DNA of 64,000 nt from Streptomyces natalensis ATCC 27448 (GCF_000935125.1 NZ_JRKI01000026.1:372001-436000), one strand, 5' to 3'; positions 1 to 8,523 are shown, counted from the first letter of the stretch. A program made the numbers and translations. Notes: a model not told the origin generated them from the sequence alone.

Positions 1-19
1 GGGTGCGGGCGTGGCCGGG

Positions 20-160
20 TATCTCACGAAGATGCCTAGTACCGGCCATCATTGCCAGCGACCGGGGCGGTCGCTAACTATGGATTTGCGCCGGGAACGA
101 GCCAGCGAATTAAGCCTCTGAAGGCGAACGCAGCGAATAACTCCCGGACGCACCACGCGC
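20..160 (+). promoter_or_regulatory. Structured 5' leader, candidate c-di-AMP (ydaO-type) riboswitch
   Basis: The region before the SLT gene has no coding potential but has several short complementary segments, including the related GGTCGCTAAC and CCAGCGAATT segments at about 69-78 and 101-110, in a roughly 200-nt leader. In streptomycetes, genes for wall lytic enzymes (RpfA, SLT and NlpC types) often sit behind ydaO-type c-di-AMP riboswitches, and the placement fits. The assignment rests on context and loose motif resemblance. No covariance model was run and the boundaries are approximate. Confidence 0.45.
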
Positions 161-209
161 CGCAGTAAAGGCCATCTCCCCCGTCCCCCGTACCTGGAAG
201 AGGTCACGC

Positions 210-896
210 ATGCCCAGCTTCACCCTGCCCCGCACCGCCCGCATCACCACCACTCACAAGGTCGCCACCGCCGTCCTGGTCGCCGCCGGTGCCACCACGG
301 CCCTGGCCGTCACCGCCCAGCCGAGCACCGCGCAGGCCACCGCCTCGCACGCTTCGGTCGCGGTCAAGCCGGTGAGCGCGAACGGTATGCCGACCCCGGT
401 GCAGGTCAAGAGTGACGCTCCCAAGGTCGCGCACCCGGCCATCGAGGCCGTCGCCGCCCAGGTCAAGGCCCAGGAAGCCCCGAAGAAGGCGCACACCGCC
501 AAGCAGGCCGCCAACCGCTCCACCGAGCGCAAGGCCGTGCGCAAGGCTGAGCCCAAGGCCGAGCCCAAGCGCTATGCGAACAACCTGGACGGCTGGATCC
601 GTCAGTCGCTCGACATCATGAAGGCCAAGGGCATTCCGGGCACCTACGAGGGCCTGCACCGCAACATCATGCGGGAGTCCAGCGGCAACCCCAACGCCGT
701 CAACGACTGGGACATCAACGCCATCAACGGCATTCCCTCGAAGGGTCTGCTCCAGGTGATCCAGCCCACGTTCGACCGTTTCCACGTGGCCGGTACCGCC
801 GACAGCCTGACGGACCCGGTCGCCAACATCACCGCCGCGGCCAATTACGCGGCCGACCGTTACGGCTCGATCGACAACGTGAACTCCGCGTACTGA
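210..896 (+). CDS. Secreted lytic transglycosylase-like protein (SLT domain)
   Basis: A 228-residue exported protein, probably a peptidoglycan-cleaving enzyme acting in the cell wall. Residues 1-45 form a signal peptide (basic start, then an Ala/Val-rich core ending near AQA). Residues 70-120 are an Ala/Lys-rich linker. Residues about 125-228 match the goose-lysozyme-like SLT fold, with the ESSGN motif placing the catalytic Glu at residue 156 and the GLLQVIQPTF motif at 179-188. The start follows an AGAGG-like ribosome site. It is a lone gene followed by a strong hairpin. Its long leader suggests riboswitch control linked to wall or osmotic stress. Activity on peptidoglycan is inferred from the family. 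Confidence 0.9.
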   Translation: MPSFTLPRTARITTTHKVATAVLVAAGATTALAVTAQPSTAQATASHASVAVKPVSANGMPTPVQVKSDAPKVAHPAIEAVAAQVKAQEAPKKAHTAKQAANRSTERKAVRKAEPKAEPKRYANNLDGWIRQSLDIMKAKGIPGTYEGLHRNIMRESSGNPNAVNDWDINAINGIPSKGLLQVIQPTFDRFHVAGTADSLTDPVANITAAANYAADRYGSIDNVNSAY

Positions 897-988
897 GCCT
901 GGGGGCAGGACATCGTGAACAAGCCGACGGAGCGGTCGGCGTAGGCAGTGCGAAGCGGCGGAATGGCGCGTTCGCCGCTGCACAGCCC

Positions 989-1019
989 AACGGGCCCCGG
1001 CATTGAGCCGGGGCCCGTT
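989..1019 (+). terminator. Hairpin terminator after the SLT gene
   Basis: Perfect 13-bp inverted repeat (AACGGGCCCCGGC and its complement) with a 5-nt loop, about 90 bp after the SLT stop. There is no long U tract, as is common in high-GC actinomycetes. Confidence 0.75.
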
Positions 1020-1189
1020 CGCATGCCCGGATATGACGGCCGGTCGGGTGAGATGCCCCGGCCGGTCGGCGGACCGCGGCCCGGTCGGGCCTTAGCTGCG
1101 GTCGGATGAGCGTATGAGTCTTCTTATCGGCAGAATTCTGCTCGCATTCCGCCGTACCTGACCCAACCGAAGGACTTCGGAGGCACGCG

Positions 1190-2050
1190 ATGCCCTTGCG
1201 CAGATCCGGTCCGGCCCGCCGCCGCTCACGCCATATCGTGGCCGGAACGTTCGTCTCTCTCTTCACCGTGCTCGTGCTGCCCCTCACGCTGCCCGGCGCC
1301 GCTGGGGCCTCGGACGCGGGAAAGAGACCCGCGCACCCCGAGCAGGACTGGATGGGCTCCACCATCGCCGCCCACGAGGGGGGCGACCGCGCCGGGGGCG
1401 CCGAGCCGCGGGGTGGCCGGCCGGCCGTGGCCGGTGTGGATGTCTCCAGCCACAACGGCAAGATCGGCTGGTCGGGGCTGCGCGACGCCGGCATGAAATT
1501 CGCCTACGTCAAGGCCACCGAGGGCGACAATTACCGGAACCCGTACTTCCGTCAGCAGTACAAGGGCGCATACGACGCGCGGCTCATCCACGGTGCCTAC
1601 CATTTCGCGCTGCCGGACCACTCCTCCGGTGCCGTGCAGGCGCATTACTTCGCGACCCACGGCGGTGCCTGGTCGCGGGACGGCAGGACGCTGCCGGGGG
1701 CACTCGACCTGGAGTACAACCCGTACGGTTCGACGTGCTACGGCAAGAGCCACCCGGAAATGACCGACTGGATCGCGGATTTCGCGCGGACCTACCGGGC
1801 CAAGACCGGACGCGACGTGGTGATCTACACCTCGACCAACTGGTGGAAGCGGTGCACCGGGAACTCCGCGCGCTTCGGCATCTCCAACCCGCTGTGGATC
1901 CCGCATTACGGCGGCTCGCTCGGCGCGCTGCCGGCCGGCTGGAAATTCCACAGCATCTGGCAGCACACCTCGTCGGGTCCGGGCATCGGTGACCGCAACC
2001 GTTTCAACGGTTCGCTCTCCCGGCTCATGGTCCTCGCGAACGGCGGCTGA
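1190..2050 (+). CDS. Secreted GH25 lysozyme (muramidase)
   Basis: A 286-residue exported N-acetylmuramidase predicted to cut the MurNAc-GlcNAc bond of peptidoglycan. A signal peptide occupies about residues 1-42 (arginine-rich start, hydrophobic core LPGAAGA). The GH25 barrel begins at GVDVSSHNG with Asp84, and the catalytic DLE motif (Asp173, Glu175) follows. The family pattern FAYVKATEGDNY is intact. The start is chosen for the GGAGG site 5-9 nt upstream. There is no wall-binding repeat, so it is a single-domain enzyme. It lies next to an SLT hydrolase, and both probably serve wall turnover or competition. Confidence 0.93.
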   Translation: MPLRRSGPARRRSRHIVAGTFVSLFTVLVLPLTLPGAAGASDAGKRPAHPEQDWMGSTIAAHEGGDRAGGAEPRGGRPAVAGVDVSSHNGKIGWSGLRDAGMKFAYVKATEGDNYRNPYFRQQYKGAYDARLIHGAYHFALPDHSSGAVQAHYFATHGGAWSRDGRTLPGALDLEYNPYGSTCYGKSHPEMTDWIADFARTYRAKTGRDVVIYTSTNWWKRCTGNSARFGISNPLWIPHYGGSLGALPAGWKFHSIWQHTSSGPGIGDRNRFNGSLSRLMVLANGG

Positions 2051-2087
2051 CCCCTCCCTGCCCCCGCGCCTCATCTCCGCGCGGTAA

Positions 2088-2129
2088 CGGCCGGTCCCCG
2101 GCGCCTCTTTCGGCGCCGGGGACCGGCCG
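2088..2129. terminator. Bidirectional terminator between convergent genes
   Basis: An 18-bp perfect stem (CGGCCGGTCCCCGGCGCC and complement) with loop TCTTTC, lying between the convergent lysozyme and glyoxalase-like genes. Confidence 0.8.
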
Positions 2130-2188
2130 TTGTGTCCAACTTCGGGGGAATTCCGGAATATCTCGGACCGCCCGACACAAGTTCCGTG

Positions 2189-2578
2189 TTACGTCGCGGA
2201 ATTGCCGTACGGCTGAGTGAGGATTTCCAAGGCATGGCCCGCGGGATCCAGGAAGTACACGCCGCGCCCGCCGTGGTGGTGATTGATCTCGCCCGGATGC
2301 TGCTGCCGGGGATCGGCCCAGTACGTGAGCCCGGCTTCCTTGATGCGGGCGAACGACGCATCGAACTCGTCCTCCGAGACGAGGAAGGCGTAGTGCTGCA
2401 TCGTGAGGTGCTGCGGATCGACGGTGGCGAAGTCCAGTGTGACGCCATTGGACGTGGCGACGGGAATGAAGGGGCCCCATTCCGGACCGACCTCAAGGCC
2501 AAGGATATGCGCCAGGAATTCGGCGGAAGCCCGGTTGTCCCGGGCGGAAATGATGGTGTGGTTCAACTCGACTGACAC
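2189..2578 (-). CDS. VOC/glyoxalase-superfamily protein
   Basis: A 129-residue single-domain vicinal-oxygen-chelate protein. It starts with the typical first strand ELNHTIISARD and ends with the HHGGRGVYFLDPAGH and LEI strands. Metal-ligand candidates are the His in LNHT, the His in QHYAF and the Glu in ALEIL. The GTG start is preferred because a GGAGG site lies 8-13 nt upstream and the domain begins there; the frame stays open further upstream without family similarity. Members include dioxygenases, glyoxalase I and resistance proteins. Neither sequence nor context (it is transcribed alone, next to the LacI gene) identifies the substrate. Confidence 0.85.
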   Translation of the reverse strand: MSVELNHTIISARDNRASAEFLAHILGLEVGPEWGPFIPVATSNGVTLDFATVDPQHLTMQHYAFLVSEDEFDASFARIKEAGLTYWADPRQQHPGEINHHHGGRGVYFLDPAGHALEILTQPYGNSAT

Positions 2579-2685
2579 GGTGGAATGCCTCCAGCGGGCA
2601 TCTCCCGGGCACCTCCACGCTTCACCCGGACGGTGACCGACGCGCGATGCCGTGCGCACATCCTCGGCATGTGGCAAAGGCGCTG

Positions 2686-3756
2686 TCAAGGCGCGCCGGT
2701 GCTCTCCCGTTCTTCCAGATGCGGCAGTTCGCCCTGCACGGCGCGTACCGGACCGCCGTCGAGGACGGCGCGGAGTTCCTGGGCGGCGAGCCGGCCGAAG
2801 GCGGCGGTGTCGCGGACAAGTGCCGTCAGCCGGGGGTGAGTTACCCGGCACAGCGGAGAGTCGTCCCAGGCGACGATCGAGAGGCCGCGCGGGACGGGGA
2901 TACCGCGCTCGGCGGCGACCGAGGCGCCGGCCACCGCCATCACATCGTTGTCGTAGATGATCGCCGTGGGCGGTTCGGCCGTGTCGAGGAGGCGGCGGGT
3001 GGCCTCGGCGCCCTCGGCGTCGGAGTAGTCGGTGGTCACCGAGCGGACCTGGCGCGTATCGAGGCCGCGCCGGGCCGCCTCACTGCGCAGTGAGCGGATC
3101 CGGCGTGCGGTGTGGGCCAGTTCCGGCAGGCCGGCCACATGGACGATGCGGCGGTGGCCGAGGCCGTGGAGGTGGTCGAGGATCCGTGCCATGGCCTTGG
3201 CGTCGTCGGCCCATACGGTGGGCAGCGGGGGCGGCGCGGAGTCCGGTCCGGGGGTGGCCAGGCCGCCGACGACGACCGCGGGGAGGCCGAGCGAGCCGAG
3301 CAGCCGCGGCCGCGGGTCCTCGGTGCGCGGGTTGACGACGAGCACGCCGTCCACCCGGCGTTCGGCCCACCAGCGGCGGTAGAGCGCGCATTCGGCCGCG
3401 AGGTCCGGCACGACCTGGAGGAGCAGCGCGGTGCGGTGCGCGGAGAACACTTCCTGGATGCCGGAGACCAGTTGGAGGAAGAACGACTCCACGCCGAGGG
3501 TCCGTGCGGGGCGGGCGAGCACCAGCCCGATGCAGTCGGCGCGGTCGCCGGACAGGGCGCGGGCGGCGCTGTTGGCCTGCCAGCCCAGTTCCTGTGCCAC
3601 GCGCCGGATCCGGGTGCGGGTGCGGTCGGAGACGCCCGGACGGCCGTTGAGCGCGAAGGAGACGGCGCTTTCCGAGACCCCGGCCCGTCGGGCGATGTCC
3701 TTGATCGTCGGCCGGCGTGCCGGGGGTCGGCGGGCGGCCTCACCGGATGCTGTCAT
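2686..3756 (-). CDS. LacI-family transcriptional regulator of the glycan operon
   Basis: A 356-residue repressor with an N-terminal helix-turn-helix (TIKDIARRAGVSESAVSF, about residues 17-34), a hinge helix near the NSAARALSG segment and a periplasmic-binding-protein-like sensor domain. The ATG at 3756 is chosen because GAGGAA lies 7 nt upstream. It is divergent from the sugar-binding-protein/permease/glycosidase operon, and a LacI-type palindrome lies in the shared control region. It therefore most likely represses that operon and responds to a mannose-containing oligosaccharide. The ligand is inferred from the neighbours only. Confidence 0.92.
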   Translation of the reverse strand: MTASGEAARRPPARRPTIKDIARRAGVSESAVSFALNGRPGVSDRTRTRIRRVAQELGWQANSAARALSGDRADCIGLVLARPARTLGVESFFLQLVSGIQEVFSAHRTALLLQVVPDLAAECALYRRWWAERRVDGVLVVNPRTEDPRPRLLGSLGLPAVVVGGLATPGPDSAPPPLPTVWADDAKAMARILDHLHGLGHRRIVHVAGLPELAHTARRIRSLRSEAARRGLDTRQVRSVTTDYSDAEGAEATRRLLDTAEPPTAIIYDNDVMAVAGASVAAERGIPVPRGLSIVAWDDSPLCRVTHPRLTALVRDTAAFGRLAAQELRAVLDGGPVRAVQGELPHLEERESTGAP

Positions 3757-3787
3757 GGCGCACTTCCTCGGGGCGTGGACGGTACTC

Positions 3788-3803
3788 ACTAAACCGCATT
3801 AGT
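3788..3803. promoter_or_regulatory. Candidate LacI-family operator
   Basis: The 16-bp imperfect palindrome ACTAAACCGCATTAGT has matching ACTAA/TTAGT arms and a central CG, the usual design of LacI-family sites. It lies 31 bp upstream of the divergent lacI-type start and about 90 bp before the operon promoter. A second, weaker arm pair, GAAAAG (3833-3838) and CTTTTC (3852-3857), lies downstream. Confidence 0.6.
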
Positions 3804-3891
3804 AGCGGCAGTCCGAGCAGACTGACCAGCGAGAAAAGATCTGTCAACCCGCTTTTCGGCCGCTTCCTGGGAGACCGCGCGGTCCCCGGTA

Positions 3892-3921
3892 TTGACACTC
3901 GCCAAATCGCCTCAGTACGGT
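3892..3921 (+). promoter_or_regulatory. Vegetative-type promoter of the glycan operon
   Basis: A perfect -35 TTGACA (3892-3897), an 18-bp spacer and TACGGT (3916-3921) lie about 65 bp before the binding-protein ATG. The predicted transcript start is near 3928. Confidence 0.6.
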
Positions 3922-3985
3922 CTGCCGCATCGTTACGGTGTGGCCGTCATACAGCAATTCTGCTTGTATCGCAAAGGAGCCAGCC

Positions 3986-5291
3986 ATGCGTATCTTTCGC
4001 CGTGGAGCCGTGGTCGGCGTGGCCCTGGTGACCTCAGTGATGGCGCTTACCGCGTGCGGGGGCCCGGGAAATTCCGCGGGGTCCGACGCTGTCACGGGAA
4101 AGGTCGAGGGGCAGGTCACCTTTCAGACCTGGAATCTCAAGGCGCATTTCAAGGATTACTTCGAGGGTGTGATCGCGGACTTCGAGAAGAAGTATCCGGA
4201 CGCCCATGTGAAGTGGATCGACCAGCCGGCCGAGGGCTATCCGGACAAGCTCAGCGCGGATGCGGCGGGGGGCACGCTGCCCGATGTCGTCAATGTGTCG
4301 CCCGATCTCGCCTATCCGCTGGCGAAGGCGGGGCTCGCGCTCGACCTGGACAAGGCCGCGGGGAGGTACCGCGGGGAGGTACCGCGGGGAGTATCTCGCC
4401 GGGGCGTGGCGCAGCCAGCGGATGCCGGGGCTGCCGGGGGTCTACGCCTTCCCGTGGTATCTGAACACCGGCCCGATGTTCTACAACAAGCAGCTCTTCG
4501 CGCGGGCCGGTCTCGATCCGGAGAAACCTCCGAAGACCTATGACCGGCTCTTCGCGGATGCCGTGACGATGGCGAAGCGGAGCGGCGGGAAGACGGCGAT
4601 GCTGGCGAGTACGCCGAGCATCGAGGATTTTGGACGCTATGGCGTACGGCTGATGAATTCCAGCGGCACTCGGTTCACGTTCAATGATCCCAAGGGCGTC
4701 GAGTTGTTACGGCATTACCGGGAGCTGTATGCGGCCGGGGCGCTGGATTCGCAGGCGCTCACCGCACAGGCCGAGTCCGCGGGGCGGAAGTTCGAGCAGC
4801 AGTCGGTGGCCATGAATCCGGGCAGCGCGCTGGATCTGGAGAATTTCCGGAAAGAGGCGCCGGGTCTGTACCGGAACATCGGGATCACGGATGCGGTCAA
4901 CAACACCGGCCGGGCCAATATGTATGTCCAGGGCCTGATGGTGAATGCGCAGAGCAGGGTGAAGCCGGCCGCCGTGGCGTTCGCTCATTTCGTCACCGGC
5001 GCGCAGCAGCAGATGGCCTTCGCCAGGAAAGTGGCGATCTTTCCCAGTACCAAGGGGACGCTGGACGATCCGTACTTCACCAGGGAGGACGGCACCGATG
5101 CGACCCGGGTGCGGGTGGCCGCGGCCCGGTCGCTGCGGACCGCGGTGAACTACACGCCGGTGGCGCTCAGCGATCAGATGAAGACGGTGCTGCGCAATGC
5201 GGTCGCCCGGGCGGTGCAGGGCAAGCAGTCGCCGAAGGCGGCGCTGGACGCAGCGGCCGCCGAGTGCAACCGCCTGCTCGCGACGGGCTGA
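3986..5291 (+). pseudogene. Family-1 sugar-binding lipoprotein of ABC transporter, frameshifted
   Basis: The gene encodes an extracellular solute-binding lipoprotein. The ATG follows AAGGAG, the signal peptide ends in the lipobox LTACGG (Cys24), and the mature part shows binding-protein motifs (DVVNVSPDLAYPLAKAG, then PWYLNTGPMFYNKQLF). The reading frame changes at 4358-4391, where a 13-bp unit is tandemly duplicated. Removing one copy joins the halves as KAAGRYRGEYLAGAW and gives a normal-length protein of about 430 residues. As read, translation from the first start stops after about 190 residues. A TTA leucine codon lies at 4707-4709, so bldA tRNA would be needed. No ATPase gene is linked; Streptomyces sugar importers usually share MsiK. 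Confidence 0.88.
4358..4391 (+). repeat. 13-bp tandem duplication causing a frameshift
   Basis: GCGGGGAGGTACC occurs at 4358-4370 and again at 4371-4383, followed by a partial third copy (GCGGGGAG). Thirteen bases is not a multiple of three, so one extra unit shifts the frame of the binding-protein gene. Confidence 0.95.
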
Positions 5292-5298
5292 GGCCACG

Positions 5299-6234
5299 GT
5301 GAGCGCCCGGCGGCCCGCCCGTCGTACCTGCCCCCGCATCTGTACCCGCCCCCGCCCCCGTATCCGTACGCATCTGCCGTCGACTCCCTGGCTGTTCCTG
5401 GCGCCCGGGCTGCTGATCTCCGCGGCGTTCGGCCTCTACCCGTTTCTGAGCACCGTCGCGCATTCCTTCACCGACGCGCGCACCCTCACCGGCGGGCGCT
5501 ATGTCGGCGGCGCCAACTACCGGGAGCTGATCCACGACGCGATGTTCTGGACGGGGCTGCGCAACAGCCTGCTGTACGTCCTGGGGGTCGTCCCGCTGCT
5601 GGTGATCCTGCCGCTGCTGCTGGCCCTCCTGGTGCGCCGGCACATCCCCGGGATCACCTTCTTCCGGGCCGCGTTCTACACCCCGGTGGTGGCCTCCGTC
5701 GTCGTGGTCGGGCTGATCTGGGTGTGGCTGCTGGACGACCGGGGGCTGATCAATGCGCTGCTGGAGGGGCTCGGGTTCGGGCGGGTCGGTTTTCTCGGCG
5801 ATCCGTGGTTGCTGCTGCTCAGCGCGATGGCGGTGACCGTCTGGAAGGGGCTCGGCTACTACATGATCATTTATCTGGCGGCGCTCGCCGGTGTCCCCCG
5901 TGAGCTGCACGAGGCGTGTGCGGTCGACGGCGCGGGGACCGTGCGCCGCTTCGTCACGGTGACCGTGCCCGCGGTGCGGCCGACGATGGTGCTGGTGGGC
6001 GCGCTGGCCTCGGTCAATGCGTTCAGGGTGTTCTCCGAGGTCTATCTGATGGCCGGTCCGACGGGCGGCCCCGGCGGCGAGGACACCACCTTGGTGATGC
6101 TCGTCCGGCAGGTCGGTACCGGTCTCAGCGGCCGGGTCGGCTATGCCTCGGCACTGTCCGTCGTCGTCTTCGTCCTCACCCTCGGCCTGATGCTGCTGGT
6201 GCTGCGCGCCTCGCGGCGGGAGGGCGGGGCATGA
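5299..6234 (+). CDS. ABC sugar transporter permease (first subunit, MalF type)
   Basis: A 311-residue inner-membrane permease with six predicted membrane segments (the first is WLFLAPGLLISAAFGLYPF). The EAA loop EACAVDGAGTVRRF docks the ATPase. The GTG start lies 7 bp after the binding-protein stop, which suggests coupled translation. Its stop overlaps an ATG at 6231 (ATGA). Together with the next gene it forms the channel for the oligosaccharide captured by the lipoprotein. The basic N-terminal stretch before the first helix is proline/arginine-rich and its exact start is uncertain. Confidence 0.9.
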   Translation: MSARRPARRTCPRICTRPRPRIRTHLPSTPWLFLAPGLLISAAFGLYPFLSTVAHSFTDARTLTGGRYVGGANYRELIHDAMFWTGLRNSLLYVLGVVPLLVILPLLLALLVRRHIPGITFFRAAFYTPVVASVVVVGLIWVWLLDDRGLINALLEGLGFGRVGFLGDPWLLLLSAMAVTVWKGLGYYMIIYLAALAGVPRELHEACAVDGAGTVRRFVTVTVPAVRPTMVLVGALASVNAFRVFSEVYLMAGPTGGPGGEDTTLVMLVRQVGTGLSGRVGYASALSVVVFVLTLGLMLLVLRASRREGGA

Positions 6235-6335
6235 GCGAGCGCAGCGAGCTCATCATCAAAGGGCGCGCGCTGAGCGAATGCGAAGCCGAACGTAGCGTGG
6301 GGGTACCCCCGGTCGGAGACGGGGGGAGTTTCGGC
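6231..6335 (+). repeat. 105-bp repeat-like insertion between coupled permease genes
   Basis: The segment starts and ends next to the same 9-mer, GGCATGAGC (at about 6228-6236 and 6333-6341). It contains GAGCGCAGCGAGC and the palindromic GGGGGTACCCCC, both features of dispersed intergenic repeats in Streptomyces. It is exactly 35 codons long, so an ATG at 6231 still reads in frame into the permease. This looks like insertion into an original ATGAGC overlap with target duplication. Confidence 0.6.
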
Positions 6336-7199
6336 ATGAGCCGCACGGACCGGGAGGAGCGGCGGGGCGAACGGCGGCTGCCCCGCCGGCAGCTGGCGCT
6401 GCGGTACGTGCTGCTGCTGGCCGTCCTGGCCCTCACGGTCGGCCCGTTCCTGTGGCAGCTGTCCACCTCCCTCAAGGGGCCCGGCGAGGACCTCTACCGC
6501 TATCCGCCGAGCCTCGTCCCGCACCACCCCACGCTCGCCAACTACGCGGGCGTGGCCCGGATCGTCCCCGTGTGGGACTTCGCGCTGAACTCGCTCAAGG
6601 TGGCCACCGCCAATGTGCTCACCAACTGCGCGGGCGCCGCGCCGGCGGGCTACGCGCTGGCCCGGCTGCGCTTTGCGGGCCGCACGGCCGCGCTGGGGGT
6701 CTTCCTCATGGCGATGCTGGTGCCGGTCGAAAGCATCATGATCGCCCAGTTTCTGACGATGCGGGATCTCCGGCTGAACGACACCCTGCTCGGGGTGGTC
6801 CTGCCCGGCTGTATCGGTGCGATGAATGTGCTGCTGATGCGCAATGCCTTCGCCGGACTGCCCTACGAGATCGAGGAGGCGGCCTTCGTCGACGGCGCGA
6901 ACGCCTGGCAGCGGTTCGTACGGATAGCGCTGCCGTCGGTCCGGGGCACCCTCGCCGTCGTGGCGATCTTCGCCTTCATGGGCGCCTGGGACGACTTCCT
7001 GTGGCCGCTGATCGTGCTCAGCGACCAGTCGAAATTCACCCTGACCATCGGCCTGAACTTCCTGCACGGCACCTTCGCCGACGACCAGCGGCTGGTCGCG
7101 GCGGGCACGGTCATCGCCGTCCTGCCGCTGATCGTGCTGTTCGCCTGTCTCCAGCGTTATTTCTTCCGCGGCGTCGGCGAGGGTGCCGTCAAGGGCTGA
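6336..7199 (+). CDS. ABC sugar transporter permease (second subunit, MalG type)
   Basis: A 287-residue permease with six membrane spans and the EAA loop EEAAFVDGANAWQRF. The ATG at 6336 is preferred because GGGGGGAG lies 7 nt upstream. The alternative ATG at 6231 overlaps the preceding stop but would add 35 residues encoded by repeat-like DNA. It pairs with the preceding permease in a carbohydrate ABC importer. The C-terminal FFRGVGEGAVKG is typical of MalG-like subunits (family knowledge). Confidence 0.9.
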   Translation: MSRTDREERRGERRLPRRQLALRYVLLLAVLALTVGPFLWQLSTSLKGPGEDLYRYPPSLVPHHPTLANYAGVARIVPVWDFALNSLKVATANVLTNCAGAAPAGYALARLRFAGRTAALGVFLMAMLVPVESIMIAQFLTMRDLRLNDTLLGVVLPGCIGAMNVLLMRNAFAGLPYEIEEAAFVDGANAWQRFVRIALPSVRGTLAVVAIFAFMGAWDDFLWPLIVLSDQSKFTLTIGLNFLHGTFADDQRLVAAGTVIAVLPLIVLFACLQRYFFRGVGEGAVKG

Positions 7200-7250
7200 T
7201 CCGGCCGCCGCCCCGAGCCCCGCGCCCCGTTCCGCCCTTTGGAGGAGCCC

Positions 7251-8486
7251 ATGCGATTCGGCGCCAACTACACGCCCGGCCAAGGGTGGTTCCACCACTG
7301 GCTGGACTTCGACCTGGATGCCGTACGCGCCGATCTCGACTCCCTGGCCGGGCTCGGGCTCGACCACATCCGGGTCTTTCCGCTCTGGCCGCTCTTCCAG
7401 CCGCACCGCACCCTGATCCGGCCGCGCGCCGTGGACCAGCTCGTCCAGCTGGCCGATGCGGCCGCCGAACGCGGCCTGGACGTCGCCGTCGACGGCCTCC
7501 AGGGACATCTCTCCAGTTTCGACTTCCTGCCCGCCTGGACGCAGACCTGGCACCGCCGCTCTCTCTTCACCGATCCCGAGGTGCTCGCCGCCCAGGAGGA
7601 GTATCTGCGGACGCTCGCCGCCGCCCTCGCCGACCGGCCCGCCTTTCTCGGGATGACGGTCGGCAACGAGATCAACCAGTTCGCGGACGGCCCGCACCCG
7701 GATCCGGACCGCATCACCGCCGCCCAGGCCACGGCCTGGCTGGAACGGATGCTGGCGGCGTGCGAACGGGGCGCGCCGGGCCGGATGCATGTGCACGCCG
7801 AGTACGACGCGGCCTGGTACCGCGACGGGCACCCCTTCACCCCCGCGCAGGCCGCCCGGCTCGGCGCCGCGACCGCCGTGCACTCCTGGGTGTTCAACGG
7901 CACCGCGCAGCGCCATGGCCCGGACGGTATCGCCACCGAGCAGCACGCCGCGTATCTGATCGAGTTGTCCAAGGCGTGGGCCGCCGATCCGCACCGCCCG
8001 GTATGGCTCCAGGAGGTCGGCGCGCCGGCCCCGCTCATCCCCGAGGACCGGGCGGCCCGTTTCACGGAGGCGACCGTCGTCAACGCGCTGGACTGCCCGG
8101 ACCTGTGGGGCATCACCTGGTGGTGCTCCCATGACGTCTCGCGGTCGCTGGCGGACTTCCCGGAGCTGGAGTACGGGCTGGGGCTGCTCGCCAACGACCG
8201 TACGGTCAAGCCGGCGGGCCGGGCGTTCGCCGCACTGGCCGGGCAGTGGCGCGGCCGGGACCACCGGCCGCCGCCGCGTACCACCGCGCTGGTCGTCGAT
8301 GCCGGCGGCGCCCAGGACGCTCCGTACCGCTCGGTGTGCGCGCCCGGAGGCGCGGTCTTCGAGGCGTGGGCGAGGCTCACCGCGCAAGGGGTCCGCCCGT
8401 GCCTCGTACTGGCCGAACGGGCCGAGGACGCCGGACATCTGAAGGAACGTCAGATCACCGAGGTCCGCACTCCCGACGAGGTCTAG
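7251..8486 (+). CDS. GH5-type beta-mannosidase-like glycosidase
   Basis: A 411-residue clan GH-A hydrolase without a signal peptide, hence cytoplasmic. The barrel opens with RFGANYTPGQGWFHHW. The acid/base Glu140 lies in VGNEINQF and the nucleophile Glu255 in WLQEVGAP, followed by the barrel-end motif GITWWCSHD. The sequence resembles subfamily GH5_18, whose bifidobacterial members hydrolyse the Man-beta-1,4-GlcNAc bond of N-glycan cores. The flanking GH85 and GH38 genes support that job; the subfamily call is recalled, not computed. The ATG is preceded by GGAGGA at 7241-7246. Confidence 0.82.
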   Translation: MRFGANYTPGQGWFHHWLDFDLDAVRADLDSLAGLGLDHIRVFPLWPLFQPHRTLIRPRAVDQLVQLADAAAERGLDVAVDGLQGHLSSFDFLPAWTQTWHRRSLFTDPEVLAAQEEYLRTLAAALADRPAFLGMTVGNEINQFADGPHPDPDRITAAQATAWLERMLAACERGAPGRMHVHAEYDAAWYRDGHPFTPAQAARLGAATAVHSWVFNGTAQRHGPDGIATEQHAAYLIELSKAWAADPHRPVWLQEVGAPAPLIPEDRAARFTEATVVNALDCPDLWGITWWCSHDVSRSLADFPELEYGLGLLANDRTVKPAGRAFAALAGQWRGRDHRPPPRTTALVVDAGGAQDAPYRSVCAPGGAVFEAWARLTAQGVRPCLVLAERAEDAGHLKERQITEVRTPDEV

Positions 8487-8523
8487 CAGGCCCTTGCGCC
8501 CCCGGCTCCAGCTCCGCACTCCC

